Of a stretch of DNA of 18,886 bases, positions 14,127 to 18,886 are shown one piece after another; position 1 is the first letter of the stretch, and every line of letters begins with the position of its first letter. This DNA comes from Anaerolineaceae bacterium (GTDB lineage Bacteria; Chloroflexota; Anaerolineae; JAAYZQ01): contig JAAYZQ010000020.1 in the NCBI GenBank assembly GCA_012514775.1, positions 1-18,886 on the forward strand. The letters run 5' to 3'. The position numbers were made by a program, and so were the translations under genes. A model generated the notes under the pieces. The model worked only from the letters and a program-made list of their open reading frames with translations. It was not told where the DNA came from and ran no database searches.

Positions 14127-15122
14127 ATGGAACTCCCAAAGTACGTGCAATTCGAGCCCGTTGGGCAGTGCAACCTGCGCTGCCAGATGTGCGCCCTGCA
14201 GTTTCGCACCTACGACCTGGGCAGCCGCCGTGCCCTGGCATCGTGGGAGCTGTTCACCAGGCTGGTGGACGAGATCCCGACCATGGAGCACCTCCAGCTC
14301 CAGGGCCTGGGGGAGCCGATGATGCACCCCCGCTTCTTTGACATGGTGCGCTATGCCGCCGACCGCGGAATACGCGTCACCACCAATACCAACCTGACCC
14401 TGCTCAACGACCGCCGCGCGGAGCTGTGCCTGACCAGTGGCCTGGACACCCTCCACGCGTCCATCGACGCCCTGACGCCGGGCCTCTACGAGGAGATCCG
14501 CGTCCACGGCTCCTTTGAGCGGGTGCGGCGCAACATGGAGCGCCTCATGGCGGCCCGGAATGGGAACGGTGCGACGCGGCCCCGCGTCCACGTCGTCATG
14601 GTCATCATGCGCAAGAACCTGGAGGAGCTGCCGCTCTTGGTCCGCCAGGCCAGGGAATGGGGCGTCGACCAGCTCTACGTCCAGCAACTGTCCCACGAGT
14701 TCGGCGAAGCCGTCCTGCCCGACCAGTACGCCCCCATGCGCGACTTTGTGCGGGGAGAGACGCTCCTCCACGAGGACCCGGGGCGGGTCATCGGAGTTTT
14801 CGAGGAGGCGCGCGCCCTGGCGGCCGAGCTGGAGCTGGACCTGCGCCTGCCTCGCGTGCAGCCCAAGATCCATCCGCCCGGCACGCCCGGCCCCCAGCGC
14901 TGCGACTGGCCCTGGACCAGCGCCTACGTCACCTACGACGGCTACTTGCTGCCCTGCTGCATCGTCGCCACGCCCGACCGGGTCAACCTGGGCAGCATGG
15001 CCGATCACAGCTTCGAGGAGCTGTGGAACGGCTTCCACGCCCGAACCTTTCGGCAGCAGCTCGACTCGGACGAGCCGCCGGACGTGTGCAAGAGCTGTTC
15101 CATTTATCATGGGGTCTTTTGA
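14127..15122 (+). CDS. Radical SAM protein with SPASM-like C-terminal cluster motif
   Basis: A 331-residue radical SAM enzyme. The [4Fe-4S] motif is C15-x3-C19-x2-C22 in QCNLRCQMC, GLGEP (60-64) matches the SAM-binding GGEP motif, and the TIM-barrel core runs to about residue 200. The C-terminal part has RCDWPW (C259), LLPCC (C277, C278), LGSMADHSFEELWNG (288-302) and CKSC (C321, C324). These are the typical landmarks of a SPASM/Twitch auxiliary cluster domain. Such enzymes modify peptides or sugars by hydrogen abstraction, including epimerisation, dehydrogenation and deoxygenation. No precursor peptide gene is visible nearby, so a sugar or glycoside substrate is more likely. The ATG follows AAGGAA, and the stop lies 1 bp before the next GT2. 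Confidence 0.9.
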   Translation: MELPKYVQFEPVGQCNLRCQMCALQFRTYDLGSRRALASWELFTRLVDEIPTMEHLQLQGLGEPMMHPRFFDMVRYAADRGIRVTTNTNLTLLNDRRAELCLTSGLDTLHASIDALTPGLYEEIRVHGSFERVRRNMERLMAARNGNGATRPRVHVVMVIMRKNLEELPLLVRQAREWGVDQLYVQQLSHEFGEAVLPDQYAPMRDFVRGETLLHEDPGRVIGVFEEARALAAELELDLRLPRVQPKIHPPGTPGPQRCDWPWTSAYVTYDGYLLPCCIVATPDRVNLGSMADHSFEELWNGFHARTFRQQLDSDEPPDVCKSCSIYHGVF

Positions 15123-15123
15123 C

Positions 15124-15987
15124 ATGAGTCCTACCGTAGACATCCTGCTGCCCACGTGCAACCGCCTGGCGTCGTTCATCATGACCCTCAGCGGCGTGGC
15201 GGCCCAGGACCTGGCCGACCTGCGCGTGGTTGTCTCTGACCAGAGCGAGCATCCTGTCCACGACGAGCCCGTGGTCCAGACGCTGGGCCGCATCGTCGAG
15301 GCGCGGGGGGGCACCATCGAGTGGCACCGTCGCCCGCAGATCCACGGCATCGCCGAGCAGCGAGCGTACCTGCTGCACCGGGCCCGGGCCGACTGGATCC
15401 TCTACCTCGATGACGACGTGTTCATGGAGCCCTGGGTGGTGAGCAAGCTGCTGGAGACCATCCGGCGCGAGGAATGCGCCTTCGTAGGCGCCTTTCCGGC
15501 AGGGCTGACGTTCCGGGACGACGTGCGCCCCGAGCAGCAGAGGATCGAGTACCTGGACGGCCCGGTCGAGCCGGAGGCGGTGGACCCCGGCTCGCCCCAG
15601 TGGGAGCGCTGGAAACTGCACCTGGCGGCCAACCTGTGGCACGTGGGGCGGGACCTGCCCCCTGGCGAGCACCGCACCTACCGCGTCGCCTGGGTCGCTT
15701 CCTGCATCCTCTACGACCGGCAAAAGGTCATGGAGGTGGGCGGCTTTTCCTTCTGGGAGAGACTGCCCCGCTACCACTCGGGCGAGGAGGTGCTGTTGCA
15801 GAACCTGCTCATGCGCCGCTGGGGTGGCTGCGCCATCGTGCCCTCGGGCACCTACTATGCCCAACTGCCCTCCACGGTCCTCAATGAGGAAGGCGGTGTG
15901 GACGGCCACGCCCTGGATCTCTTGCCTGAAATGCTGGCGCGATACGGCCTGCAAACGGAGGGCCAGGGTGAGCCCCAACGCGCCTAG
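15124..15987 (+). CDS. GT2-family glycosyltransferase, paralogue of the one at 10466
   Basis: A 287-residue GT-A transferase. VDILLPTCNRL (5-15), LDDDVF (95-100) with the DxD site, and HSGEE (218-222) are its key motifs. It is similar to the 10466 protein over the full length but has an acidic, Gly-rich extra C-terminus of about 20 residues. Start at ATG 15124, one base after the radical SAM stop; the open frame further upstream is only the radical SAM gene read in another frame. Near-abutting position suggests a fixed pairing with the radical SAM enzyme. A gap of 42 bp follows. Donor and acceptor are unknown. Confidence 0.88.
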   Translation: MSPTVDILLPTCNRLASFIMTLSGVAAQDLADLRVVVSDQSEHPVHDEPVVQTLGRIVEARGGTIEWHRRPQIHGIAEQRAYLLHRARADWILYLDDDVFMEPWVVSKLLETIRREECAFVGAFPAGLTFRDDVRPEQQRIEYLDGPVEPEAVDPGSPQWERWKLHLAANLWHVGRDLPPGEHRTYRVAWVASCILYDRQKVMEVGGFSFWERLPRYHSGEEVLLQNLLMRRWGGCAIVPSGTYYAQLPSTVLNEEGGVDGHALDLLPEMLARYGLQTEGQGEPQRA

Positions 15988-16029
15988 CGAGCGCGGCGTG
16001 TTCGCCGCCGGCAGGGAGGGTGCGCTCTG

Positions 16030-17100
16030 GTGAGCGATGCCGCCGCCCCCGGGCTCTTGCAGCGCCTGCCCACGCCGCCTCGCCGGGTGGCCCTGGTGCG
16101 GCCCTCGCGCCTGGGGGATCTGATCTGCGCCACGCCGGCCATTCGCGCCCTGCGCCACGCCCTGCCGGGGGCCGAGATCGTCCTCGTGACGCTGCCCCTG
16201 CTGCGAGACCTGGCCATGCGCTTGCCGGCGGTCGACGGCTACGCCGCCTTTCCCGGTTACCCGGGCCTGGCCGAACAGCTCTTTGACGCCAGGAAGACCG
16301 CGCGCTTTTTCGCCGGGATGCAGGCCGCCGGGTTTGACCTAGCGGTGCAGATGCACGAGTCGGGCACCTATTCCAACCCCTTCACCCTGATGCTCGGCGC
16401 TCGCTGGACGGCGGGTTTCGTGCGCCCCGGAGACGGGCCGGGCCGCCTGGACACTGCCCTGCCCATCCCCCGCACGGGCCACGAGGTCGACCGCCTCCTG
16501 GCCCTGGCCGTCTTCCTGGGGGCTCCCTCCCGGGGGAGGCACACCGAGTTTCCGCTGTGGGCCGGCGACCGGGCTGAGGCCGCCACGCTGCTGGCCGGCG
16601 CGGAAGAGCCCCTCATCGGCCTGCACCCCGGCGCCCGGGACCCCGCCCGGCTGTGGGACCCCCGGGCCCTGGGCGCGGCCGGGGCTGCGCTCCGCCGCCT
16701 CCACGGCGGCACCGTCGTCATCCTGGCAGGGCCGGGGGAAGAGGAGATGGCCGAGGCCGCGGCCGCGAGAGCCGGCCCGCCCTGCCTCGGCCTGGCCGGC
16801 CGGACGCCCCTGGCGGTCCTGGGCGCGGTCATCGCCCGCCTGGCGGTGCTGGTCTGCAACGACTCGGGCCCGGCCCACGTGGCCTATGCCCTGGGCACGC
16901 CGGCCGTCGTCGTCTCTGACGGCAGCAGCCTGGAGCGCTACGGCCCGCCCCTGGAGGGGCCGTTTCGCCCCGTGACGGCCGCCAGCCTCGACCGCCTGGC
17001 CCTCGACGAGGTCCTGGCGGCCGCCGGCGACGTCATCCGCCGGCCCGATTCCCGGTGGGGGGCAGGGTGCCCATGCCCGGCTCGACAGGAGGTCACGTGA
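16030..17100 (+). CDS. GT9-family (heptosyltransferase-like) glycosyltransferase
   Basis: A 356-residue GT-B enzyme of the QMH subtype. SRLGDLICATP (26-36) keeps the catalytic Asp, VQMHESGTYSNPF (106-118) parallels the same region of the genes at 1833 and 18233, LHPGARDPARLW (198-209) and CNDSGPAHVAYALGTP (276-291) are the donor-domain motifs. It starts at GTG 16030 about 9 bp after GGGAGGG. It has no C-terminal cysteine cluster, unlike its neighbour downstream, although a CPCPA segment sits at the very end. Its end overlaps the GTG of the next gene by 4 bp. The donor is probably ADP-heptose, by family and context. Confidence 0.9.
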   Translation: MSDAAAPGLLQRLPTPPRRVALVRPSRLGDLICATPAIRALRHALPGAEIVLVTLPLLRDLAMRLPAVDGYAAFPGYPGLAEQLFDARKTARFFAGMQAAGFDLAVQMHESGTYSNPFTLMLGARWTAGFVRPGDGPGRLDTALPIPRTGHEVDRLLALAVFLGAPSRGRHTEFPLWAGDRAEAATLLAGAEEPLIGLHPGARDPARLWDPRALGAAGAALRRLHGGTVVILAGPGEEEMAEAAAARAGPPCLGLAGRTPLAVLGAVIARLAVLVCNDSGPAHVAYALGTPAVVVSDGSSLERYGPPLEGPFRPVTAASLDRLALDEVLAAAGDVIRRPDSRWGAGCPCPARQEVT

Positions 17101-18236
17101 GCGGGGGCGCGGTGGCAAGCGAGCGGGATGCGGGCGCCTGGGCCGGGGTACGTCGCCTCCTCGTCATGCGGCCCGACAACATCGGCGACGTCATCATGGC
17201 CGGGCCGGCCCTGCGGGCCCTCAAGGAGAGCCTGCCCGGCCTGCACATCACCCTCCTGGCCAGCCCTGGCGGCGGGCAGGCGGCCGCCCTGCTGCCCTGG
17301 GTCGACGACCTGCTATCCTGGCGCGTGCTATGGCAGGATCTGGGGAGACTGCCCTTCGAGCCCGAACGGGAGTGGTCGCTGGTGGAGCGGCTGCGGGAGG
17401 GATGCTTTGACGCGGCCCTGATCCTGACGAGCTTTAGCCAGACACCTTTTCCCGGCGGCCTGCTCTGCCAACTGGCGGGCATTCCCCTGCGGGCCGGCGA
17501 GTCCAAGGAGACGGGGCACGGCGAGCTGACCTTTGCCCTGCCCTCGGCCCCCGACGCCCTGCACCAGGTGGAGCGCAACCTGCGCCTGGTAGAGAGCCTG
17601 GGCTATGCCGTCGCCGACCGCCACCTGGCCCTGTCCATCCCGGCAGAGGCCCTCGACGGCGCGGCGCGCCTGCTGGAGGGCGCCGGGCTCGCAGCGGGCG
17701 CCCCCTACCTGTTGCTGGCCCCCTGGACGAGCTGCCAGGCCCGCACCTACTTTCCCGACCGCTTTGCCCTGGCTGCCCGCCAGCTCGCCGGCCTGCTCGA
17801 TTGGCCGGTGGTGGTCGTCGGCCGCGAGGCCGAAGGCGAGGGCGCGGCCGAGGTGCTCGCGCCCCTGGGCAGCCGGGCCATCGACCTGGTGGGCGCCACG
17901 AGCGTGCCGGAGCTGGCCGCCCTGGTGGCCGGAAGCCGGCTGGCCCTGGCCAACAATACCTCCGTGTTGCACATGGCCGACGCCCTGGACCGGCCCATGG
18001 TGATCACCTACTCGGGCACCGATCTGGAAAGCCAGTGGTGCCCCCGGCGGGCCCCGGCGCGCATCCTGTCCAGGCCCGTCTTTTGCAGGCCGTGCTACAA
18101 GTTTGCCTGTCCCTACAACCGGGAGTGCATGGATTTTGCGCCGGAAGAGATCGTCTCCGCTGCCCTGGAGCTCCTGGGCTCGGCCGGGCCCGAGGGCGGC
18201 GGCGTGGGGCCGGGGGTAAATTGGAGCAGCCCGTGA
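17097..18236 (+). CDS. Divergent GT9-family glycosyltransferase with C-terminal cysteine cluster
   Basis: A 379-residue GT-B protein of the same subtype as 9348, seen in CFDAALILTSFSQTPFP (103-119). DNIGDVIMAGP (27-37) retains the catalytic Asp. The donor half is unusual: the HPGA position reads LAPWTSC (207-213) and the usual N-[DN]-[ST]-G-x-x-H-L-A motif reads NNTSVLHMADA (286-296), so the glycine is lost and the following GTP loop is DRP. Four cysteines follow at C330-x2-C333-x4-C338-x5-C344. GTG 17097 follows AGGAGGT with a short 3-4 bp spacing and overlaps the previous stop; an in-frame GTG at 17055 would add 14 residues. It may use a different donor from the other GT9 enzymes, or have reduced activity. 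Confidence 0.85.
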   Translation: MSGGAVASERDAGAWAGVRRLLVMRPDNIGDVIMAGPALRALKESLPGLHITLLASPGGGQAAALLPWVDDLLSWRVLWQDLGRLPFEPEREWSLVERLREGCFDAALILTSFSQTPFPGGLLCQLAGIPLRAGESKETGHGELTFALPSAPDALHQVERNLRLVESLGYAVADRHLALSIPAEALDGAARLLEGAGLAAGAPYLLLAPWTSCQARTYFPDRFALAARQLAGLLDWPVVVVGREAEGEGAAEVLAPLGSRAIDLVGATSVPELAALVAGSRLALANNTSVLHMADALDRPMVITYSGTDLESQWCPRRAPARILSRPVFCRPCYKFACPYNRECMDFAPEEIVSAALELLGSAGPEGGGVGPGVNWSSP

Positions 18237-18886
18237 GCGGCCCCTACCGGCGCGTGGAGGACGTCCGTCGCATTGCCGTCCTGCGGGCCAACGCCATCGG
18301 CGACCTGGTTTTCGCGCTGCCGGCCCTGGACTCCCTGCGCGCCGCCTATCGCCAGGCCGAGATCGTCCTCCTGGGCCTGCCCTGGCACGCAGAGTTCTTT
18401 GCCGGGCGGCCGGGTCCCATCGACCGCGTGGAGGTGGTGCCCGTCTACCGTGGGATACGGGAGGAGGTCGGGGGCGCGGAAGACGTGGCGAGCCAGGAGC
18501 GCTTTTTCGCCGCCATGGCCCGCGAGCGCTTTGACCTGGCAATCCAGATCCACGGCGGCGGGCGCAACTCGAACCCCTTCGTCCTGCGCCTTGGCGCCCG
18601 GGTGACCGCCGGCCTGCGCGCGCCCGACGCGCCCCCCCTGGACCGTTGGGTGCCATATATCTACTACCAGCCCGAGATCCATCGCTACCTGGAAGTGATG
18701 GCTCTCGTCGGCGCCCGGCCCGTGGGCTTTGAGCCGCGCCTCCGGCTGCTGCCTGGCGACCTGGAAGAGTCCTACACGGCCGTCCCCGAGGCGGGGCCGC
18801 CCATCGTGGTCCTGCACCCCGGTGCCGGCGACCCTCGACGGCATTGGCCCACGGAGGGCTTTGCCGCCGTGGGCGACGCCCTGGCG
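18233..18886 (+). CDS. GT9-family glycosyltransferase (first 218 residues; cut by right edge)
   Basis: The N-terminal domain and the start of the donor domain of a GT-B enzyme of the QMH subtype. ANAIGDLVFALP (19-30) has the catalytic Asp, IQIHGGGRNSNPF (104-116) matches the genes at 1833 and 16030, and VLHPGAGDPRRHW (193-205) is the HPG loop. It starts at GTG 18233, with GGAG about 7 bp upstream, and overlaps the previous stop by 4 bp. The frame is open to the last base. The rest of the donor domain, and any cysteine cluster, lie outside the window. Confidence 0.88.
   Translation, partial: MSGPYRRVEDVRRIAVLRANAIGDLVFALPALDSLRAAYRQAEIVLLGLPWHAEFFAGRPGPIDRVEVVPVYRGIREEVGGAEDVASQERFFAAMARERFDLAIQIHGGGRNSNPFVLRLGARVTAGLRAPDAPPLDRWVPYIYYQPEIHRYLEVMALVGARPVGFEPRLRLLPGDLEESYTAVPEAGPPIVVLHPGAGDPRRHWPTEGFAAVGDALA

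Noticed and set aside
14515..15123. N-terminal extension of the GT2 gene at 15124
   Set aside because: It is the radical SAM coding sequence read in another frame. The GT2 fold begins at the ATG at 15124, matching its paralogue.
1..18886. CRISPR arrays, tRNAs, insertion sequences, prophage or toxin-antitoxin genes
   Set aside because: Reading both strands, I saw no regularly spaced repeats, no tRNA-like cloverleaf, no transposase or integrase motifs and no terminal inverted repeats.

Overview
This is a high-GC bacterial window in two parts, read divergently from a regulatory region of about 0.4-0.5 kb. The left 1.3 kb is on the minus strand: the start of a heme-copper oxidase-type gene set. 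In order of transcription it has a 34-residue one-helix protein, a cupredoxin subunit II that has lost most of its CuA ligands, and subunit I, which runs off the left edge. The right 17 kb, from about 1.8 kb to the right edge, is one plus-strand run of 14 genes. Gaps are mostly 0-45 bp and many genes overlap by 1, 4 or 8 bp, so it looks like one long operon for making a heptose-containing surface or secreted glycan.

Layout of the glycan operon. (a) 1833-4410: a GT9 heptosyltransferase-like enzyme, a stand-alone GT9 N-terminal half without a nucleotide-sugar domain, and a GT4-like glycosyltransferase. (b) 4451-9329, the ADP-heptose block: a GT4 fused to GmhA (sedoheptulose-7-phosphate isomerase), a classical SDR, GmhB (heptose bisphosphate phosphatase) and two-domain HldE (kinase plus adenylyltransferase). 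Together these can take sedoheptulose-7-phosphate to ADP-D-glycero-beta-D-manno-heptose. The epimerase HldD, which would make the L,D form, is not in the window. (c) 9348-15987, assembly and decoration: a GT9, a GT2, a NodU/TobZ-type carbamoyltransferase, a second GT2 with a hydrophobic tail, a radical SAM protein with a SPASM-like C-terminus, and a third GT2 that is a clear paralogue of the first. (d) 16030 to the right edge: three more GT9 enzymes, the last cut by the window end.

How the genes may work together (inference): the ADP-heptose block makes the activated sugar, the GT9, GT4 and GT2 enzymes build an oligosaccharide, and the carbamoyltransferase and radical SAM enzyme decorate it. 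Carbamoylated heptose has a precedent in the inner core of Pseudomonas aeruginosa LPS, attributed to the carbamoyltransferase WapO. No lipid A, Kdo, flippase, polymerase or ABC-exporter gene is visible, so LPS, S-layer glycan, capsule and secreted glycoside all remain possible.

Organism: GC-rich codon use, frequent GTG starts, strong AGGAGG-type ribosome binding sites and a B-family-like oxidase with a tiny third subunit suggest an aerobic or facultative, possibly thermophilic, deep-branching bacterium. Chloroflexota is one candidate, at low confidence. I saw no tRNA, rRNA, CRISPR array, insertion sequence or transposase. The most notable observations are the CuA-less subunit II under a possible FNR/DNR-type site, the orphan GT9 half, the GT4-GmhA fusion, and the combination of ADP-heptose synthesis, carbamoylation and radical SAM chemistry with six GT9-family genes.
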